This document shows positions 8,596 through 15,847 of a DNA stretch of 20,192 nucleotides, one piece after another. The DNA lies in assembly GCA_043806645.1 (NCBI GenBank), contig JAZDGX010000137.1:1-20192 (forward strand), in the 5' to 3' direction. Positions within the stretch are counted from its first letter, which is position 1. Each line of letters begins with the position of its first letter. The translations under genes were made by a program, and so were the position numbers. The notes under the pieces are model-generated. The model worked only from the letters and a program-made list of their open reading frames with translations, was not told the DNA's origin and did not search any database. Source of the DNA: JAZDGX01 sp043806645 (GTDB taxonomy: Bacteria > Eisenbacteria > RBG-16-71-46 > CAIMUX01 > WJJG01).

Positions 8596-9876
8596 ATGGC
8601 GGTCCAGAATCTGGCCCGGAAGGGAGCGAGAAACTCCGCCGGAAATGCGGGCCTATTCCTCATGGGGTTGGGAACCCTCTGGTATGTTGCCTTCGCACCC
8701 CTCTCCATCGCGGCCTACCAGTTCGGTTGCGGATTCGCCCTCCTGGGCCTTTTGATCGCCCTCTCGACGAAGCGCATCGGGTACCGGCGGACGCCGCTCG
8801 ACCTGCCCCTGCTACTTTTTTTCGCAGCGGAAGCGATTGCGGCGATGCTCTCCCCCGAACGCGGGCACAGCTTGCGCAGTCTGCGAGGCGAGTGGATACT
8901 CCTGTTCTTCTTCGTCTTCAGTCAGGCAATCCGCGACATGCGCCAACTCCAGCGGGCCTACGCGGTTCTCTTGGCCAGTTCCACAGTGGTTGCGCTGTAT
9001 GCCATCGGCCAGTGCGTACTTGGCTGGGACTTGACGGGCCGCCATCCGCTCGAGCGCTCTTCGACGCTCTTCATCGCCATGGGACTGTTTGGGCATCACC
9101 TGACCTACGGCGGCAGCGTTCTGCTGACGCTAACCATCGCTCTCGCGCTCGCCTCAGGTCAGGCGTCACGAAGGGAAACGTTCTTGGCGCGCCTGGCGCT
9201 TCCGGCGCAGGCCCTGGCGATCTTAGCCAGTTTCGCGCGAACCGCCTGGGCGGGGGTTTTGGCGGCGATGCTGGTACGGATCGCCACGCTGCGCGGGAAG
9301 ACCCGGATTTTGGGCTGGGGCGCACTGCTGTTGCTCATCGGCATTGCAGCAGCCGCTCAACCATTCCGTGCGCGCCTTGGCCCGCTGGTGCAACTCAGTG
9401 AGGACCCGCGAAGCCGCCTGTGGGCGACCGCTCTGCGCATCTGGTCCGACCATCCGATCGTCGGATCGGGCCCGGGCACCTACGCCATCCTCTTCCCAGA
9501 CTACAAGGTTCCCGGCAGATACATGAGCACCGGCAACGCGCACAGCGATCCGCTCAACGTCCTGGCTGGTAGCGGGCTTCTCGGCCTGGGCACCTTCATC
9601 TTCCTTGTCGTGAGCTTCTTCCGCACCGCGGTCTCGGCCTACCGAGCCGCCCCCGCGCGGGATCCGGCTAGGCCGCTGCTTCTCGCGGGCATTCTGGCCG
9701 CGGTCGGGCTTCTGGCGGGCGGGATGGGTCAGTGCTTTCTGCTGGACGAAGAGGTTGCTACACTCTTCTGGTTCATCCTCGCCGGCACTATGGTCACGGC
9801 CCGGCAATCTCCGCGTCGGTCGCCGACCGGACAACAAGCGATGAGCTACGCAGAGCTAGGAGCCGATAGCGCATGA
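8596..9876 (+). CDS. O-antigen ligase / polymerase-like membrane protein (Wzy_C)
   Basis: A 426-residue polytopic membrane protein with about ten or more hydrophobic segments. The Wzy_C-type hallmark is in the large loop and following helix: SRLWATALRIWSDHPIVGSG (273-292), then HSDPLNVLAGSGLLGLGTF (316-334), equivalent to the H-(N/S)-D...E/G-GL-GL motif. A conserved Arg in SFARTAWAG (about 215) fits the family. Members either ligate undecaprenyl-linked glycan to lipid A-core (WaaL) or polymerise repeats (Wzy); sequence alone does not separate these. The start at 8596 is preferred over an in-frame TTG at 8566 because GGGAG sits eight bases upstream. It overlaps the next gene by ATGA. Confidence 0.85.
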   Translation: MAVQNLARKGARNSAGNAGLFLMGLGTLWYVAFAPLSIAAYQFGCGFALLGLLIALSTKRIGYRRTPLDLPLLLFFAAEAIAAMLSPERGHSLRSLRGEWILLFFFVFSQAIRDMRQLQRAYAVLLASSTVVALYAIGQCVLGWDLTGRHPLERSSTLFIAMGLFGHHLTYGGSVLLTLTIALALASGQASRRETFLARLALPAQALAILASFARTAWAGVLAAMLVRIATLRGKTRILGWGALLLLIGIAAAAQPFRARLGPLVQLSEDPRSRLWATALRIWSDHPIVGSGPGTYAILFPDYKVPGRYMSTGNAHSDPLNVLAGSGLLGLGTFIFLVVSFFRTAVSAYRAAPARDPARPLLLAGILAAVGLLAGGMGQCFLLDEEVATLFWFILAGTMVTARQSPRRSPTGQQAMSYAELGADSA

Positions 9877-10667
9877 CCGATGCACTAGCCGCGCACCTAC
9901 AGGCAAAGCGGCCCTCGATTTCGGCCGTCCTGGTGGTCTGCAATGAGGCGAACAACCTTCCCCGCTGCCTCGCATCGCTGCATTGGGTTGACGAGGTCCT
10001 GGTCGTGGACACGGGCTCAACCGATGCCACCATCGAGATAGCTCGGACCCATGGATGCCGCGTAATCACCACTCCCTGGAAAGGATTCGGCGCGACGAAG
10101 GGCTTTGCCGTCACAGCAGCCGCCCACGATTGGATCCTCTCTCTGGACGCAGATGAAGTCGTCGGAGACCGCCTGCGCGACCGGCTCATTCGCCTCCTGG
10201 AGGAGGGGCCGCAACACCAGGGCTACCGCCCGCGCTTCCGTACTTCCTACTTGGGTAGGGAAATCCGTCACTGCGGCTGGGACAATGAGTATCACTTGCG
10301 GGTCTTCAACCGGCGCCACGGCAACTACGCTGAAATGCACTTGCACGAATCAGTGGTTCTCGACGGCTCCGTTCTTCAACTCGAAGAGGAAGTGCTTCAC
10401 AATCCCTATCCGACAATCGAGGCCCATCTGAACAAGGTCTGTCTCTATTCCGGACTGGGGGCTCTGCAACTTCGTCAGCAAGGCCGGCACGCGAGCTTGC
10501 CGGAGGCCTTCGCCCGGGCAGTTCTCAAGTTCGTGAAGATGTATCTCTTCCAGGCTGGTTTCCTGGATGGGGCTCACGGGTTGATCCTCTCGGGCATCTC
10601 CTCCTATGCCGTTTTGTGCAAGTACCTCAGGCTGTGGGAGCTCACGCGATGCAAGCCCTCATCATAG
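9873..10667 (+). CDS. WaaE/KdtX-like GT2 glycosyltransferase
   Basis: A 264-residue inverting GT-A glycosyltransferase. The N-terminal fold shows SAVLVVCNEANNLPRCLASL, the DTGSTD motif at 46-51 and the metal-binding DADE at 92-95. The mid region GREIRHCGWDNEYHLRVFNR and the C-terminal GFLDGAHGLILSGISSYAVL are characteristic of the WaaE/KdtX group. That group adds glucose or a related hexose to the LPS inner core in enterobacteria and occurs widely in other phyla with unproven sugars. The last segment is hydrophobic and probably membrane-associated. The start overlaps the ligase stop by ATGA. Its presence next to the ligase suggests lipid-A-core or similar acceptor modification. Confidence 0.85.
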   Translation: MTDALAAHLQAKRPSISAVLVVCNEANNLPRCLASLHWVDEVLVVDTGSTDATIEIARTHGCRVITTPWKGFGATKGFAVTAAAHDWILSLDADEVVGDRLRDRLIRLLEEGPQHQGYRPRFRTSYLGREIRHCGWDNEYHLRVFNRRHGNYAEMHLHESVVLDGSVLQLEEEVLHNPYPTIEAHLNKVCLYSGLGALQLRQQGRHASLPEAFARAVLKFVKMYLFQAGFLDGAHGLILSGISSYAVLCKYLRLWELTRCKPSS

Positions 10668-11389
10668 CTGCGGGCCGCGGAAGCCGGCTCTGGGAACGGA
10701 CGTTGCAGTCACCCAAGACGCTTCTACCCTTCCTCGACGGCACGATCCTCAGTCAGATCATGACGAACCTTACCGCGGCGGGCGCTTCACGATTCCGCCT
10801 GGTGATCGGTTTTCGCGGACTCGATATCGTGCATTACCTGCGCGATCATGACCTCGCCGCCCGCGTTTCGTGCGTCGAGAACGTCGAGTGGCATCGCGGA
10901 AACGCCCTCTCGGTCCTTCGCGGCGGGGAAGCATGGGTCGCGGCAGGGGATAGCATGCTGCTCTCCATGTGCGATCATCTTGTGACCCCCGACGCCGTGC
11001 GGCTCGTGATCACTCATCCAAGCCCAAAGAACCTGCTCCTTGTGGATCGCCGGCTCGAAGCGGTGTACGATCTCGAAGACGCCACCAAGGTTCTGGTCGA
11101 CGGCAAGCACATCATAGCCATCGGCAAGGAGCTAGCCGAGTACAACGCTGTCGACTGTGGCATATTCCGCATCAATGTGCGCATGCTCGCCGCCATCCGC
11201 GCCAACATCGAGCTGAACCGGGAGAGCATCAGCGAGGCGGCCAGTGTCTTGATCGACCAGGATGATTTTGAGGCCGTTGACCTTCCCGCCGCCGGCGCGT
11301 GGATCGACATCGACACGCCGGCGGCCTATCGCCACGCTCTCGATCACGCTAAGCTTCTCACCTACCGCCTTGTGTCAGGACGGCCATGA
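10649..11389 (+). CDS. nucleotidyltransferase, inositol-1-phosphate cytidylyltransferase-like
   Basis: A 246-residue NTP_transferase-fold protein. It has the nucleotide-binding signature LIIAAGRGSRL (4-14) with a Lys at 23, MCDHLVTP (107-114) at the metal/product site and, most tellingly, DATKVLVDGKHIIAIGKEL (144-162) followed by NAVDCGIFRI. The CDH-type site and the TKVLVD...IGK...AVDxGIF block resemble the cytidylyltransferase domain of archaeal/thermophile IPCT-DIPPS enzymes, which make CDP-inositol from CTP and inositol-1-phosphate. No CDP-alcohol phosphotransferase domain is fused here. The start at 10649 (overlapping the previous gene by 19 bases) is chosen because the fold begins there; an ATG at 10616 only adds 11 unrelated residues. 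The actual alcohol phosphate is unproven: inositol, glycerol or another polyol. Confidence 0.75.
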   Translation: MQALIIAAGRGSRLWERTLQSPKTLLPFLDGTILSQIMTNLTAAGASRFRLVIGFRGLDIVHYLRDHDLAARVSCVENVEWHRGNALSVLRGGEAWVAAGDSMLLSMCDHLVTPDAVRLVITHPSPKNLLLVDRRLEAVYDLEDATKVLVDGKHIIAIGKELAEYNAVDCGIFRINVRMLAAIRANIELNRESISEAASVLIDQDDFEAVDLPAAGAWIDIDTPAAYRHALDHAKLLTYRLVSGRP

Positions 11390-12495
11390 ATACCATTCGA
11401 CTCCTTTTCAAGATCGGCTTCGTCTACCACAAAGCCGCCTTCGACCCTGTGATCGACCTCTTCCGTTCCGATCCCCGATACGACCTCTATTTCGCGCTGG
11501 ACGAGGAACAGCGGCGCCGCTGGGGGCTCTTCAACGTCCGCTACCGCCCCCCGATTGTCGAGGAATGGCTCGGCGACGGGTACCGTTTCACCACCGAGAG
11601 GGCCGGCTTCGACGTGGTCATCGCCGGCGACACGGTGCGCAACGCAGAGGCCTACGGCCACCCGCTGCTCTGCTTCCTGAACCACGGCACCGGCATCAAG
11701 AACATCCTCTATCGCAATCTGGAGAAATCGGCCGGACACCGCTATCAGATCTTCGTCGAAGGCCCCTATCGGGTCAGGCGGCTGCAAGAGTCCGGCGCGC
11801 TCGGCCGCAGCGAGGTGCATCTGATCGGTCTTCCCAAACTGGACTACTACTTCCAGGGACGCTACGCCGATCGGACCGGACTGCTGAAGCGCTGGGGCCT
11901 GGACCCTGGGCGCAAGACGGTGTTGTTTGCGCCAACCTACAAGCCGACCTGTATGTATGAAGTGCGCGACGCCATCTTCGACGCCACCCGCGATCGATTC
12001 AATCTGATCATCAAGCTGCATCACTATAGCTGGATGGGCAAGTACGCGCCCCATCGCCAGCACCGGATCTTCGAGCAGCGCGTAAGACGCAACCCGCATG
12101 CAGTACTCCTGCCCATGGAGGAGTACAACATCGTCCCCTTCATGGCTGCCGCGGACACTCTGCTGAGCGAGGCTTCGAGCACTGTGTTTGATTTCCTGGC
12201 GCTCGGGAAGACAGGCATCATCTACGACTTGGATTGTGCCAAGCTGAAGCATTCCGACGGCCGGCCGATCCTGACCGAGGACAACCGCGAGTTTCTCAAG
12301 GACTGTTTCGTTCACGTGGCCGCCCCCGAGGATCTGGCGGAAGCAATCGGTCAGGCGCTCGATCCGACTCCTGCCATGCAAGAAGCGGCGCGGCGCCAGC
12401 GCGAGTTCTATTTTCATGGACTCGACGGGCGGGCGGCGGTGCGGCTAAAGGAAACCATCGAGCGACTGCTCGCCGAGGAGGGGCATGAGAACTAG
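11386..12495 (+). CDS. CDP-glycerol glycerophosphotransferase-like protein
   Basis: A 369-residue TagB/TagF-type (Glyphos_transf) GT-B-like enzyme. Visible family blocks are FLNHGTGIKN with the catalytic-type His-Gly at 100-101, LIGLPKLDYYF (146-156), VLFAPTYKPT (179-188), IIKLHHYSW (208-216) and LLSEASSTVFDFLALGK (259-275), the counterpart of the D/E-x-SS-x-x-x-DF signature. The family moves glycerol-phosphate or ribitol-phosphate from a CDP donor onto a polymer or sugar. The ATGA overlap with the cytidylyltransferase-like gene upstream suggests that the two act in series: activation of a polyol phosphate, then its transfer onto the glycan. The N-terminus lacks the extra domains of true TagF, so it is probably a single transfer enzyme. 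Confidence 0.8.
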   Translation: MNTIRLLFKIGFVYHKAAFDPVIDLFRSDPRYDLYFALDEEQRRRWGLFNVRYRPPIVEEWLGDGYRFTTERAGFDVVIAGDTVRNAEAYGHPLLCFLNHGTGIKNILYRNLEKSAGHRYQIFVEGPYRVRRLQESGALGRSEVHLIGLPKLDYYFQGRYADRTGLLKRWGLDPGRKTVLFAPTYKPTCMYEVRDAIFDATRDRFNLIIKLHHYSWMGKYAPHRQHRIFEQRVRRNPHAVLLPMEEYNIVPFMAAADTLLSEASSTVFDFLALGKTGIIYDLDCAKLKHSDGRPILTEDNREFLKDCFVHVAAPEDLAEAIGQALDPTPAMQEAARRQREFYFHGLDGRAAVRLKETIERLLAEEGHEN

Positions 12496-13219
12496 CCGCA
12501 GCGTGGCGAAGGCGAGCCGGCCCCTCGCGGTGGTCGAGGTTGTCTTTTCGTCGCGGGAGAGCCGCAGCCGGTTCGTGCACGCGCGGTTCGGCGCGTACTT
12601 GAAAGGGTCCGTTCTGGATCTGGGCTGCTTTGAGGCCCCCCTGCGCAGTCTCATCGGCGGAGCCCGCTACGTGGGCGTCGACTTCGCCGGAGATCCTGAT
12701 GTTGCACTGGATCTCGAGAAGACTGATAGGCTGCCGTTCGACGACAGCGCGTTCGACTGCGTCCTGTGCATCGACGTCCTGGAGCATCTCGACAACTTCC
12801 ACGCGATATTCGACGAACTCGTGCGTGTCTCGCGGCGCCACGTGGTCGTTTCGCTCCCCAACTGCTGGTGCAACGCGCGGCGGCTGATCGGCCGGGGCAA
12901 AGGGTACTTCTGCCACTACGGGCTGCCCCTGCAGCGGCCCGAGGACCGGCACAAGTGGTTCTTCAATCTTTCCGACGCGCAGCGGTTTCTCGAGGGCCAG
13001 GCTGGCGGACGGGGGCTCGATATCAGGGAGATGTTCTATTCCGAGAAGCCCAAGCCGGGCCTTCTCAAGCTACTGAGAAGGATTCTCTATCCCGGGGAGC
13101 GGTATCGCAACCGCTACGGCAATGCCCTCTGGGCAGTGCTGGAGAAGCGGACCCGGGAAGCGGCCCCTGCTCCGCGAATACTCGATCGGGACCGATCGAT
13201 CGGATGCGGACCAGGATGA
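12485..13219 (+). CDS. class I SAM-dependent methyltransferase
   Basis: A 244-residue methyltransferase. Motif I is SVLDLGCFEAPL (42-53), with Phe-Glu in place of the usual Gly-x-Gly, followed by YVGVDFAGDPDVALDLEKT (62-80) and the strong DVLEHLDN (97-104) typical of Methyltransf_11/23. The region FCHYGLPLQRPEDRHKWFFN resembles glycan-locus methyltransferases. It overlaps the preceding gene by 11 bases and is the last gene of the second operon. The C-terminal 25 residues look like low-value tail sequence. A short GC hairpin (CCTCC 13224-13228 with GGAGG 13233-13237) follows the stop but has no T-run. Substrate unknown. Confidence 0.8.
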   Translation: MRTSRSVAKASRPLAVVEVVFSSRESRSRFVHARFGAYLKGSVLDLGCFEAPLRSLIGGARYVGVDFAGDPDVALDLEKTDRLPFDDSAFDCVLCIDVLEHLDNFHAIFDELVRVSRRHVVVSLPNCWCNARRLIGRGKGYFCHYGLPLQRPEDRHKWFFNLSDAQRFLEGQAGGRGLDIREMFYSEKPKPGLLKLLRRILYPGERYRNRYGNALWAVLEKRTREAAPAPRILDRDRSIGCGPG

Positions 13220-13249
13220 CCTGCCTCCGCAGGGAGGTTCGGCGGCGCT

Positions 13250-13633
13250 CTACGCGACGAACCGATAATCGTGCTGGACGCCGCCGAGGATGGGGAGTGC
13301 GAGAAGCTTTCCGAATCTCGGCGGAGGCTGTTTCAGTTCGGGGTACGGGTCCGGGATGGCGTGGATCGCTTGCGATGGACGCGCGCCGTTGTAGTAGCGG
13401 ACATGCTCGCTGACGACGCGGCGGATGTGATCGACGGTAAGGGAAATGAAGTGGTCGAGGGCCTCTTCTCGAAGGGTGCGAACAAACCGCTCGACGTGGG
13501 GCGTGGCATTCGGCGCGCCGTAGGGAATGGGGATGCCCTCGACGCCCATGACCTCGTTCTCGAGGGCCAGGGTTGCCCGAGGCAACAGGGCTGCCCTCAG
13601 GCAGGCGACCAGACCCAGAATGAATGTGTGCAT
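13250..13633 (-). pseudogene. rve-integrase transposase relic with internal deletion
   Basis: On the minus strand, residues from an ATG at 13633 read MHTFILGLVACLRAALLPRA then TLALEN. This is the N-terminal hallmark of a widespread integrase-core (IS3/IS481-like) transposase family. Immediately after, at about 13553, the frame jumps to the C-terminal end of the same kind of protein: GVEGIPIPYGAPNATPHVER, FVRTLREEALDHF, SEHVRYYNGARPSQA, ending LGGVQHDYRFVA. The VERF glutamate is the third catalytic acid; the first two and the entire middle of the rve domain are missing. The reading frame is kept open across the deletion. The product cannot be an active transposase. Confidence 0.65.
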
Positions 13634-13734
13634 GGCGAGGGATGGCAGCACGAGGAGGGAGGTGGTCCTGCCGACGGGAGCCCCACCTCGTTGCGCGGTG
13701 ACAGCACGCGCGGACTTCTCGCGGAGCACGGGGT

Positions 13735-13923
13735 CCAGTCCGGCCAGAGCCTGCGAAGGACTACCCAGAAGATCCGATCCTCTGGGCGCAGCCGGACGTG
13801 CCTCTGAGTTCGCAGGTAGACAGCGAGTTGTTGTCGCAAGGCCGCGTTCTCCAAGGCAAGGGACGCCCTGGACAAGAGCGCGGTCCGGAGGGCGCTGGGC
13901 ACAGCTGATAGAAGTGTTCCCAT
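13735..13923 (-). pseudogene. second rve-integrase transposase relic, N-terminal fragment
   Basis: From an ATG at 13923 the minus strand reads MGTLLSAVPSALRTALLSRA, SLALENAALRQQLAVYLRTQ and RLRPEDRIFWVVLRRLWPDW, a textbook N-terminus of the same transposase family. After LWPDW similarity stops and unrelated sequence follows up to the start of the next relic at 13633. It shares the RAxLALEN block with that relic, so these are two related but different copies lying head to tail. Confidence 0.65.
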
Positions 13924-14227
13924 AGGGCCATCGAGCGTACGATGGTAGGCGATAGGTCCGGACGGGCGTCCCTGTCCGACTGGCACCTGGTCACGAGGTG
14001 CCAGGACATGTATCATGGGGCGCGGCGGATCCAGGCCCCGGCCACGACGCTGATGAGCGGTGCCGCGAGGCCGGATGAGGTCCAAGGAAGTGGAGTCCTA
14101 CGGACCACCGCGCCAGTCCTCGACCCTACCAAGGGTTCCTCTCCGGCAGAAGCCAGGTGGACGGATGCAGTCCTTAGAAGGGACAGACCTCAGGTTGGAC
14201 GGCGTCAGCGAGCCAACGTCGTTCCCA
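13924..14227. other. spacer between transposase relics and toxin-antitoxin pair
   Basis: Roughly 300 bases with no gene I can support. Several short frames are open but none carries a recognisable motif. It probably contains the outer end of the transposase relic and the upstream region of the toxin-antitoxin operon. Confidence 0.4.
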
Positions 14228-14236
14228 TGGTAGAAT
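14228..14236 (+). promoter_or_regulatory. extended -10 element of the MNT/HEPN operon
   Basis: TGGTAGAAT is a TGn-TAGAAT extended -10 match (five of six bases of TATAAT). No good -35 box lies at the standard distance, which is tolerable for extended -10 promoters. Transcription would start near 14243, just before GAGGGAGGA (14249-14257), which is seven bases from the ATG at 14265. Confidence 0.4.
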
Positions 14237-14264
14237 CGCGGAGAACGAGAGGGAGGATCGCCGA

Positions 14265-14567
14265 ATGGCACCGAGGATTGGCATTGACCGAGAGAAGACC
14301 GCAGCGGTTTGCAGGAAGTACGGGATACGCAGGCTTGCGCTATTTGGGTCGGTTCTAAGAGACGACTTTGGGCCCGGCAGCGATGTTGATGTCCTCGTCG
14401 AGTTTGAACCTGGTCGCATCCCCGGCTTCTTCGGCCTGCATCGTATTGAACGCGAGATCGCCGAACTTTTCGGAGGGCGTAAGATCGACCTACTGACCTA
14501 CCGGTCCCTCAATCCGCATCTGAGGGACAGGATCCTCGCGGAGGCAGAGGTTCAGTATGCAGCGTGA
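14265..14567 (+). CDS. mntA: MNT-family nucleotidyltransferase antitoxin (MntA-like)
   Basis: A 100-residue minimal nucleotidyltransferase. The signature is complete: G28-S29, then D40-x-D42 (GSVLRDDFGPGSDVDVLVEF) and a third Asp at D75 in RKIDLLTY. In characterised MntA/HepT systems this protein neutralises the HEPN toxin by transferring AMP to a tyrosine beside its active site. The start has an excellent AGGGAGGA ribosome site. Its stop overlaps the downstream toxin gene by 11 bases, the usual arrangement. Both genes look intact although they sit among broken transposons. The functional assignment follows from gene pairing and motifs; activity is inferred. Confidence 0.85.
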   Translation: MAPRIGIDREKTAAVCRKYGIRRLALFGSVLRDDFGPGSDVDVLVEFEPGRIPGFFGLHRIEREIAELFGGRKIDLLTYRSLNPHLRDRILAEAEVQYAA

Positions 14568-14892
14568 CGATCGGGTCTACCTGCGGCATATGCTGGACAT
14601 GTCGAGGAAGGCCCGGGCGCTTGCGAGCGGCAAGACGATCGACGAGTTTGCCCAGGACGAGGTCCTCCGGTTGGCTCTTCGGCATCTGATTCAAATCGTG
14701 GGTGAAGCGGCAAACCAGGTATCCCAGGATTTCCGTGCGACAAACCCGGAGATCCCCTGGGATGAGATCGTCGGGATGCGTCATCGAGTCGTGCACGACT
14801 ACATGGGCATCGACGAGGAGATCGTCTGGAGAACCGTCGTCGACGATCTGCCGAACCTGATCCGGATCCTCGAAGTGAAGGTGGGGGACTGA
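14557..14892 (+). CDS. hepT: HEPN-domain toxin (HepT-like, DUF86)
   Basis: A 111-residue all-helical HEPN protein. The RNase motif RX4HXY is intact: R75, H80 and Y82 in GMRHRVVHDYMGID. Upstream helices (LRHLIQIVGEAANQVSQDFR and IPWDEIVGMRH) match the DUF86/HepT pattern. Family members are RNases that attack tRNA or mRNA when released. The Tyr of the motif is the known AMPylation site in studied systems. It overlaps the antitoxin gene and ends at 14892 with no visible terminator. The 175 bases after it hold nothing recognisable before the next transposase relic. Confidence 0.85.
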   Translation: MQRDDRVYLRHMLDMSRKARALASGKTIDEFAQDEVLRLALRHLIQIVGEAANQVSQDFRATNPEIPWDEIVGMRHRVVHDYMGIDEEIVWRTVVDDLPNLIRILEVKVGD

Positions 14893-15068
14893 ATTCGACA
14901 GGGATCGGAGAGAGTCGTTCAAAAACAGTCTCACCCGGGGAGCCCTCTGGCGGACCTACATCCAACTCCCCGATGCCGAGGCCGCATTCCGCATCCTGTC
15001 CCTTCCAAACACCTCGTCCACGTTGCCCTATTCGCGGTTAGCGTCCGACCCGCGATAGGATCACCGTC

Positions 15069-15304
15069 ATGCTTCTCACCATTGTTCGCACCCTGATCTC
15101 GGCGTTTCGTACGCACCGCGCCCTTGCCCTGAGAATCTCGCCCTGCGGCACCAACTCCTCGTTCTAGAACGGACAGCTAGAAGACCGCGCTTGCGAGCCG
15201 TCGGGCGGCGTGGTCGCCTCAGTGTTCTGCTCCGCTTGGCTTCGTCGGCCCCCTGGGCTGGTGGCAACGGCCGGAGGAATTGCGCCTGGTTCGTCCGGGC
15301 TTGA
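15069..15304 (+). pseudogene. third rve-integrase transposase relic, frameshifted N-terminus
   Basis: The plus strand reads MLLTIVRTLISAFRTHRALA L from the ATG at 15069, then loses one base: GCCCTG-AGAATCTC where GCCCTGGAGAATCTC is expected. From 15131 the next frame continues ENLALRHQLLVLERTARRPR and then a degraded stretch with LLRLASSAPWAG until a stop at 15302. The ALALENLALRHQL block is the N-terminal signature of the same transposase family as the two minus-strand relics. The middle and C-terminus are absent. The orientation is opposite, so it derives from a separate insertion. Confidence 0.6.
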
Positions 15305-15551
15305 CGGACTACCATTGGACCCGCCGGATCCGGTAGTCGAGTGGGCTCGCATCATCGCCGGTTCCGCGGTCGGATGGGGCTTGCAGGATGGACACTACCG
15401 GGCCGATCTCAGACCGCCCAAGTCGACCGTCGCGCCCGTCGGACAAATCCAGCGGCGACAGGCTGATGCGGTTTCGGAATCCGCCCCCCCCGGAATCGCT
15501 GCTCTTCGGGCGCGCGGGCCTCGCCATCCTCCTCTTCGCGACGCCTGTCGC

Positions 15552-15580
15552 TTGACAATGGAACCAGAAGGGATGTTAGT
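15552..15580 (+). promoter_or_regulatory. possible promoter of the ATPase pseudogene
   Basis: A perfect TTGACA -35 box (15552-15557) is followed after 17 bases by GTTAGT (15575-15580), a three-of-six -10 match. It lies 38 bases upstream of the ATG at 15618. The weak -10 makes this tentative. Confidence 0.3.
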
Positions 15581-15603
15581 CCCGTTTGGTAGGACCAATA
15601 GGG
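15581..15603. repeat. symmetric dyad over the ATPase ribosome site
   Basis: CCC-GT-TTGGT-AGG-ACCAA-TA-GGG: two perfect arms (TTGGT/ACCAA and CCC/GGG) around a three-base centre with a 2x2 internal mismatch. The last GGG is also the beginning of the GGGAGGA ribosome site (15601-15607). It could be an operator or an mRNA hairpin that masks translation. The pattern is seen directly; the role is inferred. Confidence 0.35.
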
Positions 15604-15803
15604 AGGACCATCCCGCAATGGCAACAATTGCGCGTGTGCTTCGAATCGAGCTCCCAAGACGACAGTCCACATTCCTGTGAGGTCCACGGAAGACGGGGAA
15701 GACGACCTATCTGCGGTCGGTCTTTCCCAACAGCCTGCGCTTCGACCTGCTGAGCACGGATCTTCTTCTTGAGTTGACGATGCGACCGGCGCTGTTACGC
15801 TGA

Positions 15804-15816
15804 TATGGAACGGCTG
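15804..15816 (+). repeat. left subterminal inverted repeat of the IS1111-like element
   Basis: TATGGAACGGCTG, perfect complement of 17363-17375. It starts two bases inside the CT at the left junction. After three to seven further bases both ends also share ACCCCG, so the similarity of the ends extends beyond the perfect part. Confidence 0.8.
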
Positions 15817-15847
15817 TAGTCAACCCCGGAGTGAACTCCTTAGATCG

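Noticed and set aside
13224..13237. CCTCC-GCAG-GGAGG hairpin just after the second glycan operon as a terminator
   Set aside because: The stem is only five pairs and no T-run follows.
14020..14225. Possible group II intron or reverse-transcriptase remnant upstream of the toxin-antitoxin pair
   Set aside because: Some phrases looked familiar, but no reverse-transcriptase motif or domain V structure could be identified.
15678..15680. In-frame TGA at a Trp position as evidence for a recoded TGA codon
   Set aside because: Intact genes in the window end with TGA in tight overlaps, and this gene carries two further lesions, so ordinary nonsense decay is the simpler reading.
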